This document shows positions 52,113-60,985 of a stretch of 64,000 nucleotides of DNA, one piece after another. The stretch's first letter is position 1, and the number at the start of each line of letters is the position of its first letter. Made by a program: the position numbers and the translations under genes. Origin of the DNA: UBA5018 sp947463165 (lineage in GTDB: Bacteria > Cyanobacteriota > Cyanobacteriia > PCC-6307 > Cyanobiaceae); assembly GCA_943371245.1 (NCBI GenBank), contig CALRTY020000001.1:310001-374000 (forward strand), read 5' to 3'. A model generated the notes under the pieces. It was not told where the DNA came from, did no database searches, and worked only from the letters and a program-made list of their open reading frames with translations.

Positions 52113-52468
52113 GCTGAGTACGGGTTTGGCGGGCTTTCTGGGCAGGGGATTGGTGGGCAGGCAGGCAGGCAGACAGCCTCTCAACCGCAAACCAAGCAGG
52201 CCTTAACGATAGGCAGCCACCGCTGGCCACCCGAGGCAAGCAACTGGATCTGGAACAGACGAGCCAAGGCCAATGGAGCACCGATGGCCCAGGATTCGCC
52301 TCTGATAAGGTCGCCAAAATCACGGGTTGCCAAGTTCTCGCCAACAAAGCGAGCGGCGAGACTTGGCGCAAACCGAGCAGGAACGGGACATGGCCAAAAT
52401 GTTTGGTAACGGTCGCTACACAAGCAGATCGGAAAATCCTGTATAAATTAGTATAAAGATAGTTACTT
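52113..52468. other. Spacer between divergent CobW-type gene and DUF1348 gene
   Basis: 356 bp. Near 52330-52355 GCCAAGTTCTCGCC and GGCGAGACTTGGC form a hairpin with one bulge. Near 52438-52460 the word GTATAAA is directly repeated (GTATAAATTA-GTATAAAGAT) just before the DUF1348 start and may include its -10 box. GGCAGGCAGGCAGGCAG stands near the CobW side. No gene seen. Confidence 0.45.
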
Positions 52469-52936
52469 ATGACTGGAAAGCCGCCCTTGCCACCATTTAC
52501 CCGGGAAACGGCGATCCAAAAGGTACGCATGGCCGAAGACGCCTGGAATTCCAAGGATCCTGAACGGGTCTCACTGGCCTACAGCGAAGACAGCTACTGG
52601 CGTAACCGCTCAGAGTTTATTCGAGGCCGCCAGGAAATCGTGGCATTTCTTCAGCGCAAGTGGGCAAAGGAAAACGGTTACAAGCTGATTAAAGAGCTGT
52701 GGGCTTGGCACGACAACCGCATCGCCGTGCGCTTTCAATATGAATGGCACGATGAAGGTAATAATTGGTATAGAGCCTATGGCAATGAAAATTGGGAATT
52801 CGACGAGCATGGCTTCATGCGACGTCGAGAAGCCAGCATCAACGACGTGTCGATTGCAGAGCAGGAACGCAAATTTCTCTGGCCCCAGGGCCCTCGGCCT
52901 GCCGATCATCCAGGACTAAGCGAACTGGGGCTGTGA
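52469..52936 (+). CDS. NTF2-like protein (DUF1348)
   Basis: 155 residues. DUF1348 pattern: AEDAWNSKDPERVSLAYSED, WRNRSEFIRGRQEIVAFLQRKW (in part), RFQYEWHDEGNNWYRAYGNENWEFDEHGFMRRREASIND (in part). The fold is a small alpha+beta cone as in SnoaL. No function is known. It starts 32 bp after an AT-rich promoter-like stretch. Confidence 0.88.
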   Translation: MTGKPPLPPFTRETAIQKVRMAEDAWNSKDPERVSLAYSEDSYWRNRSEFIRGRQEIVAFLQRKWAKENGYKLIKELWAWHDNRIAVRFQYEWHDEGNNWYRAYGNENWEFDEHGFMRRREASINDVSIAEQERKFLWPQGPRPADHPGLSELGL

Positions 52937-52977
52937 ACCCCTGGTTAAGCTTGGCTCAATCCACTGGTAAAATTTGA

Positions 52978-53035
52978 TTGCGATAAATCCGGCATTTCAA
53001 AGCTAGTTGCGATAGATCGGGTATTTCATGATAGG
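52978..53035. repeat. 29-bp tandem duplication
   Basis: TTGCGATAAATCCGGCATTTC... and TTGCGATAGATCGGGTATTTC... are two adjacent 29-bp copies, about 76% identical, just after the DUF1348 gene. Confidence 0.65.
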
Positions 53036-53160
53036 ATGCTTGGCGATTTCCCAGAACATACCTGGAGGCGATTACTCAACCTCAGCCGAAGCTATTAATC
53101 GCTACTAGCCCAGGCCATTAACAGTTGCTGCCCCAGGTGATTAATCGTAATCTCACCAGC

Positions 53161-53193
53161 CGATTACTCGCTATCTTTCATAGCGAGTAATCG
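53161..53193. terminator. 14-bp perfect hairpin after sir
   Basis: CGATTACTCGCTAT-CTTTC-ATAGCGAGTAATCG, 22 bp beyond the sir stop and between convergent genes. No T-run follows. The word CGATTACTC recurs around 53070, so the hairpin may have grown from local repeats. Confidence 0.55.
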
Positions 53194-53214
53194 CTGCCAG
53201 CCAGAACTGGTCGA

Positions 53215-55080
53215 TCAAGCTCCAGCTGCCGTCAACCAGGTAGATACAACATCACGGCCACTATTGACCACGAAATCACCAAAACTGCGCCGGCCTCCTT
53301 CACTATGCCAGGCCCGCAACAGGGGCTCGAGGGTTGACTCAAGCTCCGCCAAGGGCATGCGCTCGAGATAGGGCTCAGCCAGGCGGCTGAGGTTGGGTGT
53401 GCCGCCGAGCCACAGCTGGTATTGATCCGCGCCACTGCCCACTAAGCCCAGTTCAGCCATATAGGGCCTGGCGCAGCCATTGGGACAGCCGGTCATGCGC
53501 ACCAACAGCGATTTCTCTATGCCGATGCGCCGCAACAGACCATCGAGCCGATCGAGCACCTCCGGCAAAATGCGTTCGGCTTCCGTAACCGCCAGACCGC
53601 AGAGGGGCAGGGCCGGGCAGGCGATGGCATGGCGGGCCAGCAGCGGCGGGGCCTCAGGGGCCTCAAAGCCAATGGCAGCCAGCGCGTTCACCAGGGTGGT
53701 GCGCTGACCTGTGCCGATGTTGCAGAGCAGCAGATCTTGATTTGGAGTGATGCGCACCTCCAATTTGTAGGTATCCACCAGGCGACGCAGGCCTGCCTTG
53801 GTGGGGCCTGCCAAGCGGCCGCAGAGCAGAGGTATGCCCACAAACCACTTACCTGGGGCCTGGCGATGCCAGCCCAGATAGTCTTTCAATTGGGCCTTGG
53901 GCTCCTTGCGCAGGCTCTTGATCGGGTGCTGGAAATAGCGCTTTAGCTCCTGCTCAAACCAGGCGATACCGCGGTCGTGAATTAGATACTTCATCCGGGC
54001 ATGCCGGCGCTGCTGGCGATCGCCATGATCCCTTTGCAGGGCCACAATCGCCTGCACCAGATCGAGCACCTGGCCATAGGCCACATAGCCCAGCGGATCG
54101 GCGGTGCGGGCAAAGGTTTCTTCTTTGTTGTGGGTACGGCCCATGCCGCCACCCACATAGACATTGCAGCCCTGGGGTCTACCGGAGGGATCGCTGAACA
54201 GCACCAGGCCGATGTCCTGGGTGAGCAGGTCCACCGAGTTGTCCCCAGGCACCGTTACCGCCACCTTGAACTTGCGCGGCAGGTAGGTGGAGCCATAGAG
54301 CGGTTCAGCCCCATCGCCACTAAACACCTGCCCCTCGCTCTGGCGGGCCTTAACTGCGGCCACCTGGGGCTTTGGCTTGATTCTGTAGCTGAGGTCGCCA
54401 TCCACCCAGATATCCAGGTAGGAGCCCTCCGCCGCCTTGGGCGAAAGCAAATCGGCGATCGACTCAGCCAGGGCGCGGGCCGCCGGGTAGCCGCCCTTCA
54501 CATAGGGGGCGGCAGGGGCCATCACATTGCGGTTGATGTCGCCGCAGGCCGCCAGGGTGGAACCCAGATGGCGCACGATCGTGCCGATCACCTCCTTGAG
54601 GTTTTCCTTGCGCACGCCGTGCATTTGGAAGGCCTGGCGGGTGGTGGCCCGCAGGGTGCCATTGCCGAGCCGATCGGCCAGTTCATCGATGGCCAGATAA
54701 AGCTGGGCGGGGATGCAGCCGCCGGGGCTGCGCAGCCGCAGCATCATCTGCCAGTCCTTGTCTTGGCCCTTCTGGCGGTTGTCGCGGTCGTCCTGCTGAT
54801 AGCTGCCGTGAAACTTGAGGATTTGAACGGCGTTTTCGCTGAAGTTGGGCCGCCCATTGGCCAGTTCGCCGAGCAGGGGCTCCAACAGGTGGCCGCTATC
54901 GGCCTTGAGCTGCTCCAGCTTGCTCGGGGTAGCGCCGCTGCCGGCACCTGCTGCCCCGCTGCCGGCATAGCCCCTGCCACTGGAAGCGGCAGTCGGACTG
55001 GGCATGCCGTTGGCGGCGATTGCGGCATCAGGCGCTCCTGCTGCGGCCATGCTGGCTTCGGTCATGCTTGCTTCAGCCAT
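53215..55080 (-). CDS. sir: Ferredoxin-dependent sulfite reductase
   Basis: 621 residues. Reduces sulfite to sulfide with six electrons using siroheme and a 4Fe-4S cluster. The four cluster Cys are in CPALPLCG and TGCPNGCARPYMAELGLVG. Also diagnostic are RATTRQAFQMHGVRKENL and AACGDINRNVM. The first 50 residues are a low-complexity Ala/Gly/Ser tail before TPSKLEQLKADS, longer than expected; the true start may be an internal ATG. Divergent from glyS. Confidence 0.93.
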   Translation of the reverse strand: MAEASMTEASMAAAGAPDAAIAANGMPSPTAASSGRGYAGSGAAGAGSGATPSKLEQLKADSGHLLEPLLGELANGRPNFSENAVQILKFHGSYQQDDRDNRQKGQDKDWQMMLRLRSPGGCIPAQLYLAIDELADRLGNGTLRATTRQAFQMHGVRKENLKEVIGTIVRHLGSTLAACGDINRNVMAPAAPYVKGGYPAARALAESIADLLSPKAAEGSYLDIWVDGDLSYRIKPKPQVAAVKARQSEGQVFSGDGAEPLYGSTYLPRKFKVAVTVPGDNSVDLLTQDIGLVLFSDPSGRPQGCNVYVGGGMGRTHNKEETFARTADPLGYVAYGQVLDLVQAIVALQRDHGDRQQRRHARMKYLIHDRGIAWFEQELKRYFQHPIKSLRKEPKAQLKDYLGWHRQAPGKWFVGIPLLCGRLAGPTKAGLRRLVDTYKLEVRITPNQDLLLCNIGTGQRTTLVNALAAIGFEAPEAPPLLARHAIACPALPLCGLAVTEAERILPEVLDRLDGLLRRIGIEKSLLVRMTGCPNGCARPYMAELGLVGSGADQYQLWLGGTPNLSRLAEPYLERMPLAELESTLEPLLRAWHSEGGRRSFGDFVVNSGRDVVSTWLTAAGA

Positions 55081-55107
55081 TGCTGTGGCGTTGACTGCAC
55101 AATTACT

Positions 55108-55158
55108 GAAGCTAGCGAATCGGCTGAAGCAAGCGAAGAGGCTGAAGCTAGCGAATGG
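55108..55158. repeat. 18-bp tandem array, nearly three units, before glyS
   Basis: GAAGCTAGCGAATCGGCT, GAAGCAAGCGAAGAGGCT and GAAGCTAGCGAATGG. The last unit contains the ATG at 55155 that could otherwise be taken as the glyS start. Confidence 0.75.
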
Positions 55159-55193
55159 CCTTCAATACAGTCGCCGTATCCCGCCCTGGCTGT

Positions 55194-57395
55194 GTGAGCA
55201 CGTTCCTGCTCGAGATCGGAACCGAGGAGCTGCCCGCCGACTTCGCCCGGCTGGCCCTGCCCCAGCTGGAAACTCTGGTGGGCCGCGATCTGCTGGCCGC
55301 CCGGCTGCAGCACGGGAAGATCTCGGTTACCAGCACCCCGCGCCGGCTGGCGATCAGCGTGGCGGGCTTGGCCTTAGCCCAATCAGACCTGGTGGAGGAG
55401 CGCAAGGGCCCCCCCGCCGGCCAGGCCTTCAAAGATGGCGTTCCCACCCAGGCTGCCAAGGGCTTTGCCAGCCGTTGCGGCATTGGCGTGGCGGCCCTGG
55501 AGGTGCGCGAGACGGCCAAGGGGCCCTTCGTGTTCGCCACGGTGCAGGAGCCGGGGCGCCCCACCGCCAGCGTGCTGACCGAGTTGATTCCCAGCTGGAT
55601 TGGGGCGCTGCAGGGGCGCCGGTTCATGCGCTGGGGGGAGGGGGAGAGCCGCTTCTCCAGGCCGGTGCGCTGGCTGGTGGCCCTGCTGGATGCGGAGCTG
55701 CTGGCCGTGGAACTGGAGGGCTGCGATCCGCCGCTGCGGGCTGACCGCTACAGCCGCGGCCATCGGCTCCAGTCGCAAAGCGTAGAGATTCCCCATGCCG
55801 AGGCCTATGTCGAGTGCCTGACGGCTGCGGGTGTGCAGGTGAACCGCAGCCAGCGGGCCCAGCTGATTCGCCAACAGGTGGAGAGTGCCGCCGCCGCCCT
55901 GGGGGCCCGGCCCGATCTGCCCGAGCAGCTGTTTGACGAACTCACCGACCTGGTGGAGGCGCCCCTGTTGATCGAGGGGGCCGTAGCCGACGCCTACCTG
56001 GACCTGCCCGCCGAGGTGCTGAGCACGGTGATGCGCAGCCACCAGCGCTATGTGCCGCTGTATCGGGCCGATGCCCAGCACGATCCCCTGGCCCTCGCTG
56101 CCCGCGGCTCGCTGCTGCCCCGCTTCCTCTGCATCGGCAATGGCCTGGCTGCCGCCACAAACACCGTGCGCCGCGGCAATGAACGGGTGCTCAAGGCCCG
56201 CCTGGCGGATGCGCAATTCTTCATCAATGCCGACCGGGCGGTGCCGAGCATCGACCGCCGCGACCAGCTGGCCCGGGTCAGCTTCGCCGAGGGATTGGGT
56301 TCGCTGCTCGATCGCGTCGAGCGCCTGGAGTGGTGCACCGATGCACTGCTGCAGCAGCTGGGCACTAATTCCGCCATAGGCAGCGACTCCGCCATCGGCA
56401 TAGATTCCGCCACCGCAACCCAGGCCCGCCGCGCCACCCACCTCTGCAAGCACGATCTGGTGAGCCAGATGGTGGGCGAATTCCCCGAACTGCAGGGGGT
56501 GATCGGCGGCAAGTACCTGCTGGCGGAGGGGGAGGGGCGCCAGGTGGCCCTGGCGGTGTTGGAGCACTACCTGCCCAAGGGGGCCGGCGACGCCCTGCCA
56601 GGCTCCCCTGCCGGCGCCCTGGTGGCCCTGGCGGAACGGCTGGAGTTGCTACTTAGCATTTATGCGAAGGGGGAGCGGCCCAGCGGTTCTTCCGACCCCT
56701 ACGCCCTGCGCCGCGCCGGCAATGGCCTGCTGCAGATTTTGTGGGATCGCGACTGGAGCCTCAACCTGGAAGCCCTGCTCCTGCGGGCCACCAGCCACTG
56801 GGCCGCGCTACTGCCCGAATTGAAGGTGGATGCGGCATCCCTGGCCGGGGAACTGGGCGAATTTTTACGCCAGCGACTGCTCTCGCTGCTGGAGGAGCAG
56901 GGCCTCGATGCCGATCTGGTGCAGGCCGTGGCCGGTGAAACCGTCGCCCTGGAGCGAGTGCTCCGGGATCCAGCCGATGCCCGCCAGCGGGCTGAGCTGC
57001 TGGCGCAGCTGCGGGCCAGCGGCGAGCTGGCGGCGGTGCAGGCAGTGGTAACCCGGGCCGCCCGGCTAGCGGAGAAGGGCGATTTAGGGCTGGATCAGAT
57101 CAGCCCCAGCCAACTGGTGCAGCCCGAACTGTTCGAACAACCCAGCGAAGAGGCGATGTTGGAGGTGTTGCAACAGCTGGAACCAATTGCCGGTGGCAGT
57201 TCCAGCGATCGCTATCAACTGCTAACCGAGCGGCTGGCCAGTAGTGCCCCCACCCTGGCGGCCTTCTTCGATGGCGACCACAGCGTGATGGTGATGGCCG
57301 AAAACCTGGAGATTCGCCGCAATCGCCTCAACCTCCTGGCCCTACTGCGCAACCAAGCCACCGTGCTGGCAGACTTCAGCCGCATCAGCGGATAG
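55194..57395 (+). CDS. glyS: Glycyl-tRNA synthetase beta subunit
   Basis: 733 residues from GTG 55194 (MSTFLLEIGTEELPADFARLALPQLE, in part), where the family normally begins. An in-frame ATG at 55155 lies inside a spacer repeat and would add 13 unconserved residues. Other features are RRLAISVAGLA, RFMRWGEGESRFSRPVRWLVAL (in part), AEVLSTVMRSHQRYVP and the C-terminal SDPYALRRAGNGLLQIL. A short insert (GTNSAIGSDSAIGIDSATAT) near 56365-56415 is low-complexity. It works with GlyQ, which is not in the window. Confidence 0.94.
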   Translation: MSTFLLEIGTEELPADFARLALPQLETLVGRDLLAARLQHGKISVTSTPRRLAISVAGLALAQSDLVEERKGPPAGQAFKDGVPTQAAKGFASRCGIGVAALEVRETAKGPFVFATVQEPGRPTASVLTELIPSWIGALQGRRFMRWGEGESRFSRPVRWLVALLDAELLAVELEGCDPPLRADRYSRGHRLQSQSVEIPHAEAYVECLTAAGVQVNRSQRAQLIRQQVESAAAALGARPDLPEQLFDELTDLVEAPLLIEGAVADAYLDLPAEVLSTVMRSHQRYVPLYRADAQHDPLALAARGSLLPRFLCIGNGLAAATNTVRRGNERVLKARLADAQFFINADRAVPSIDRRDQLARVSFAEGLGSLLDRVERLEWCTDALLQQLGTNSAIGSDSAIGIDSATATQARRATHLCKHDLVSQMVGEFPELQGVIGGKYLLAEGEGRQVALAVLEHYLPKGAGDALPGSPAGALVALAERLELLLSIYAKGERPSGSSDPYALRRAGNGLLQILWDRDWSLNLEALLLRATSHWAALLPELKVDAASLAGELGEFLRQRLLSLLEEQGLDADLVQAVAGETVALERVLRDPADARQRAELLAQLRASGELAAVQAVVTRAARLAEKGDLGLDQISPSQLVQPELFEQPSEEAMLEVLQQLEPIAGGSSSDRYQLLTERLASSAPTLAAFFDGDHSVMVMAENLEIRRNRLNLLALLRNQATVLADFSRISG

Positions 57396-57753
57396 CATCA
57401 ATAAAGCGAAGCCGTAGGTGATAAACCGAAGCCGCAGGCGAGAAGATTGCAATAAATCAGAGGCGGTTGCAATAAATTGGAGGTAATTTCAATAAAATAG
57501 CAGCTGCATTGCGAAACCCCTGGAGAAACCGCTGTTTTGACTATCAATCCACTAGCGTAATTTACAGAATCAAGGCTGCATTGGCCGTGGCTAGGATCTT
57601 CCAGGGTCTCTCCAGGCCTTTCCGAATTTTCCTAAGGGTACCAAGAAACAAGCCCTCCAAATCATGAGAACAAGCGGGCTCATGACAGCAGCGAGAGCTG
57701 AATATTTCGAGATGCTGCTTAATATAGCGAGGCCTACGCGGCCAGTTTGATGA
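57396..57753. other. Spacer between convergent glyS and the ion-channel gene
   Basis: 358 bp, no gene seen. The first 100 bp contain repeats: GCGAAGCCGTAGG / CCGAAGCCGCAGG, then TTGCAATAAATCAGAGGCGG / TTGCAATAAATTGGAGGTAA / TTTCAATAAAATAGC with a 20-bp period. The rest is unremarkable and AT-richer. Confidence 0.5.
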
Positions 57754-58368
57754 TCACTCCTTGATCCGCCCTTCGCCACTCAAGCGGATGGTCATCAATG
57801 TCTGCACCACGTACACCAGCTGGGCGGTACTCCAGCCTGCCATCAGAACGCCATTGATCGCTTCACCCACGCTCAAGAGTCGCCAACAGCCATGCAGGGT
57901 CATGTCGCCATAGCCCACGGTGGTGAAGGTAATGCCAGAGAAATAAAAACTTGTCTCGAAACCCTGAATCAGTCCCAGGCGCCAATAGAGAATTGCCCAA
58001 AGGCCAATCTCCACAATCAACGCCCCGCCAGTGAGCAGGGCCATGGCCAGGATCACCAGTAGCCGGCGCCCGGCATGGCGCCGACACCAGCGCCGCAACC
58101 AGCTCTGGTGAAGCAACTCCGCCTGAACCACCGTCACCAGGGTGTGCACTAGAGAGGTGAGCACCAGCAGGGCAATGGCCAGTGCCAGCTGCAGAGCGAT
58201 GCCCATGGCGCCGGCACTGTTTTGGCAACTCTCCGGGACAGCCGCAGCGCCATTGGCCCTGGCCTGGCTACCGATCAGCCAGGCTGCGGCCAACGGCGCC
58301 AGCAGCGGGGCGATCAGCGACGGTGGCCATAGGCGGCACCGCCAGCGCCAGGAGAACAGGGCTGGCAT
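57754..58368 (-). CDS. Two-pore-helix potassium-channel-like membrane protein
   Basis: 204 residues from ATG 58368. Four or five hydrophobic segments; the pore sequence SGITFTTVGYGDMTLHG contains the complete K+ selectivity filter TVGYGD, between IGLWAILYWRLGL and the following helix. There is no voltage-sensor Arg ladder and no RCK/TrkA nucleotide-binding domain. The ATG overlaps the FUSC stop by one base (TGATG type), so it is the last gene of a coupled four-gene unit. Related bacterial ion-channel proteins exist, but its partnership with an efflux pump is unusual. Confidence 0.83.
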   Translation of the reverse strand: MPALFSWRWRCRLWPPSLIAPLLAPLAAAWLIGSQARANGAAAVPESCQNSAGAMGIALQLALAIALLVLTSLVHTLVTVVQAELLHQSWLRRWCRRHAGRRLLVILAMALLTGGALIVEIGLWAILYWRLGLIQGFETSFYFSGITFTTVGYGDMTLHGCWRLLSVGEAINGVLMAGWSTAQLVYVVQTLMTIRLSGEGRIKE

Positions 58369-59573
58369 CAGCGTTGCGGAGCTTCTGGTGGGGGGAGGCC
58401 CAACCAACGGGCTTCTTCTCGCGCAGCAGGCAAGATGCGCAGCAGGTCTGCGGCAGAGCTGTCGGATTTTTGCTTGAGCTGCTGGTAGCGCCGCAGGGCG
58501 GAGTTGGGAAAAACAACCAGGCCGATGGCCAGGGCCAGGCCGCAGCCGAGGGCGTAGTCGAACCAGCGATGGGGGATGTACCAGGCCACCAGCGGGCCAT
58601 AGCCCACGAAGGCCACACCACTGGAAATCAGCGCCGTTCGCAGGTGATCAGTACGACCCAATGCAACCATCAGCGCAGCGGTTCCGCCGAGCACCAGGCC
58701 ATTGGCCAGGCTGCTGATGCCGATGCTGTTGAACACCAGCAGGGGCATCAAAATGCCCAGGCTCACTCCCACCAATCGATCCCGGACACGCAATAGGGTG
58801 TCGCCAATGCTGTCGTTCAGCAACAACACCACTCCGAAATAGAGATATTTGGGGGTAACGGCACCGATACCATTACCAATGGCTAAAGCCAGGCTGGCGA
58901 ACACCAACTTGCGCCAAAAAAAGGGCGATCGCAGCCCAATCATGAGGCGCTCGCCAGCGCTGGTTTCTGATTTAGTTTCGGGCTTGGTCTCCGGCTTGGT
59001 CTCCGGCTTGGTATGTGACTTGGCTTCGGGCTTGGTATCTGACTTGGCTTCGGGCTTGATTTCGGGATGGCCAGGGGAGCCAGGGGCCATGCCGGCCGGT
59101 GTGAAGGCAAATTGGATCAAGCTGGCCACGGCCAATCCAATGGCAATCCCCTGCAGCTGATCCCAGCTATCGCTAAAGCTGGGTGAACTGCTCAGCAGCG
59201 GCAATACCCCCACCACCGCCAGCACACCGGCCAGCATCCGCAATTTGCTGGGCAACAGCAGGCCCAGCAGCTGCATCAGGGCCGCCACCAAACCAAACAC
59301 AAACACCTGGGGAGCGCCTGTCATCACTTCGCTGGCCAGCACGCCAATCCCCAGGCCAAGGGCGCAGATCAGCAACAACACCGGATAGATCGCCAGTGGC
59401 CAGCGGCTGAAATCTGGCCGCACCACCAGGGCGGCGATCACGGCGCCGTAGGCCACCGGCTCTCCACTGAGGCCAATGCCGCCCACCAGGGCACTGGTGA
59501 GACCCGTCGCCAGGGCGATCACCAGGGCGGCCCGCAGGGCCAAACCATCGCCATGGGGAGCGGAACCGGCCAT
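58368..59573 (-). CDS. FUSC-family membrane protein (AaeB-like efflux component)
   Basis: 401 residues. Two blocks of about five or six membrane helices (residues 10-155 and 215-375) with the FUSC-like WRKLVFASLALAIGNGIGAV and VLLLNDSIGDTLLRVRDRLVGVSLG (in part). Between them, a hydrophilic loop (58969-59064) is made of eight 12-bp units encoding KPET/KPEA/KSDT repeats. The length is shorter than AaeB (about 650 residues). It starts 1 bp after the 57-residue membrane protein. Confidence 0.8.
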   Translation of the reverse strand: MAGSAPHGDGLALRAALVIALATGLTSALVGGIGLSGEPVAYGAVIAALVVRPDFSRWPLAIYPVLLLICALGLGIGVLASEVMTGAPQVFVFGLVAALMQLLGLLLPSKLRMLAGVLAVVGVLPLLSSSPSFSDSWDQLQGIAIGLAVASLIQFAFTPAGMAPGSPGHPEIKPEAKSDTKPEAKSHTKPETKPETKPETKSETSAGERLMIGLRSPFFWRKLVFASLALAIGNGIGAVTPKYLYFGVVLLLNDSIGDTLLRVRDRLVGVSLGILMPLLVFNSIGISSLANGLVLGGTAALMVALGRTDHLRTALISSGVAFVGYGPLVAWYIPHRWFDYALGCGLALAIGLVVFPNSALRRYQQLKQKSDSSAADLLRILPAAREEARWLGLPPPEAPQR

Positions 59574-59574
59574 C

Positions 59575-59748
59575 TCAGGGTCCGGGGGGGCGCAGGGCTT
59601 GAATCCAGCCCACCAGCAGCACCACCAGCAACAGAGCCAGCCAGAACCAGAGCCTCGGTGAGCTGCTCACGGCAGCGATGGCCAGCAGCAGCAGGGCCAA
59701 CCAGGGGGCCGGTTGACGCCAGGGCTGGAGCCAGGAAGGGCGGCTCAT
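59575..59748 (-). CDS. 57-residue two-helix membrane protein in the efflux unit
   Basis: Begins MSRPSWLQPWRQPAPWLALL, with two membrane helices (WLALLLLAIAAVSSS and LWFWLALLLVVLLVGWI) and a short PPGP end. The ATG overlaps the hlyD-like stop by 4 bp (ATGA), and its stop is separated by 1 bp from the FUSC start. Coupling on both sides is strong evidence that it is translated. In E. coli the small DUF1656 protein AaeX holds the same place beside AaeA and AaeB; whether this one is related by descent I cannot tell. Confidence 0.8.
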   Translation of the reverse strand: MSRPSWLQPWRQPAPWLALLLLAIAAVSSSPRLWFWLALLLVVLLVGWIQALRPPGP

Positions 59749-60932
59749 CGCTGGGCACCTCCCAACCAGCGCAGGAAGGGCATCAGGTAGCTCACCGGGG
59801 AACGGCGTTCTACAACCACCTTCAGCTTGGCTGGGGTGCCGTTCTCCAGACGCAGATCTGGGCCGAGGCCGCTGCTCCAGCGCAGGCCGCTGGTGGAGGC
59901 GGCCCCTTCCAGGGCCACGGTGACCAGCACCACTGGCGCAATCAGCTTGTCGGCGGCGGTGGCCATGGGATCCCCGCCCTCACCAAGGGCGGCCTGGCGG
60001 CTGCGGGCCATCAGGCTGGTGGCCAGTTCGGGATCTCCCACCACCCGACTCACCTCCGCTAAATCGGCATTCGATGGTGAGATGTTCACGATCCTGCCGA
60101 TCACGGATCCATAGCGCTGGGTGGTGCCGCCGTAGCGATCCCGGCTCTGCAGGAGTGGATCCAGTTTGATCTCGTCGCCCGGCTTCAGCCGAGCCGCATC
60201 CGCATCGCTGAACAGGCCCACGGCGCTGCGGGGCCGATCAGCCCGCTGGGCTGCGGGGCCGATGGTGCCGATGCGCTGGCCCGGCGCGACCGCCTGGCCA
60301 GGGGCCACCGAGAGGCTCAGCAGCCGCCCGGAGCGCGGCGCCAACACCTCCTGGCTGAGACGTTGGCCATCGAGCTCCGCCTGGCTGGCATCCAGCACCG
60401 CCAGTTGCGCCTCGAGAGCCTTGATCTGACTCTGGTTGCGCAAATAGAGGTCTTGGGCGCCCACCCACAGGGGGCTGTAGCGGGGGATCACCTCCTGCTG
60501 CCGCAGGCTCTCCAGGGCCTGCAGTTGCTTGGCCACCGGCTGGTTGGTGGTGGTGTAATTGGCGATCTGGGCGCGAATGGCCGCCTTCTGTTTGCCAATC
60601 GCCTCCCCCTGGCGCCGCAGGGCATCGGGATTGCTAGGCACCAGGCCGCCGCCCGGTGCGGCCTGGTCGATTCGATCCAGGCTGGCCACTAAATCGCCCT
60701 GGGCAATGGGGGCACCCACCAGCTGGAAAAGCTTCTGCACCTGGCCGGCGGAGCGGGCATAAATACCCACCCGGCTATCGGGCTGGAGCAGCACCCCGCT
60801 TCCCTCCACTTCCACTTCCACGGAAGGGGAGACGGCCCAGAGCACCGCCAGGGAGGTGACCAAGCCCATCGGCAGTAAACGCAGCGCCAATTTGATTGGC
60901 TGGTGGCGCGGTGCCAATTCCTCTGGGGCCAT
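59745..60932 (-). CDS. HlyD-type membrane fusion protein
   Basis: 395 residues. One N-terminal membrane helix (LLPMGLVTSLAVLWAVSP), then a lipoyl-like half (VEVEGSGVLL; GQVQKLFQLVGAPIAQGDLVASLD, in part), a coiled-coil hairpin (about residues 100-190) and the second lipoyl half (VLAPRSGRLLSLSVAPGQAVAPGQRIGTI, in part), then a beta-barrel region. It should link an inner-membrane pump to an outer-membrane TolC channel. A divergent TolC gene starts 54 bp away, so both share a promoter region. Confidence 0.88.
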   Translation of the reverse strand: MAPEELAPRHQPIKLALRLLPMGLVTSLAVLWAVSPSVEVEVEGSGVLLQPDSRVGIYARSAGQVQKLFQLVGAPIAQGDLVASLDRIDQAAPGGGLVPSNPDALRRQGEAIGKQKAAIRAQIANYTTTNQPVAKQLQALESLRQQEVIPRYSPLWVGAQDLYLRNQSQIKALEAQLAVLDASQAELDGQRLSQEVLAPRSGRLLSLSVAPGQAVAPGQRIGTIGPAAQRADRPRSAVGLFSDADAARLKPGDEIKLDPLLQSRDRYGGTTQRYGSVIGRIVNISPSNADLAEVSRVVGDPELATSLMARSRQAALGEGGDPMATAADKLIAPVVLVTVALEGAASTSGLRWSSGLGPDLRLENGTPAKLKVVVERRSPVSYLMPFLRWLGGAQR

Positions 60933-60985
60933 GCCGCGCCGGTTGCTGGTTTTTGAAGATACCCATATATCCTATTACCACTTCA
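60933..60985. promoter_or_regulatory. 53-bp bidirectional promoter region, tolC-like / hlyD-like
   Basis: Only 53 bp separate the two divergent start codons. It contains the AT-rich stretch GATACCCATATATCCTATTACC, GC-poor against its surroundings, which could hold overlapping -10 boxes (CATATAT, TATTAC). Such a short shared region suggests joint control. No operator is recognised. Confidence 0.4.

Noticed and set aside
52113..52468. Zur box before the His-rich CobW-type gene
   Set aside because: No good match to the TGATAATnATTATCA type; only a GTATAAA direct repeat near the divergent gene.
54001..55197. 398-codon plus-strand frame
   Set aside because: Antisense to sir, whose cluster and siroheme motifs are unmistakable.
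55383..56567. 394-codon minus-strand frame
   Set aside because: Antisense to glyS; His/Gln-rich composition typical of shadow frames here.
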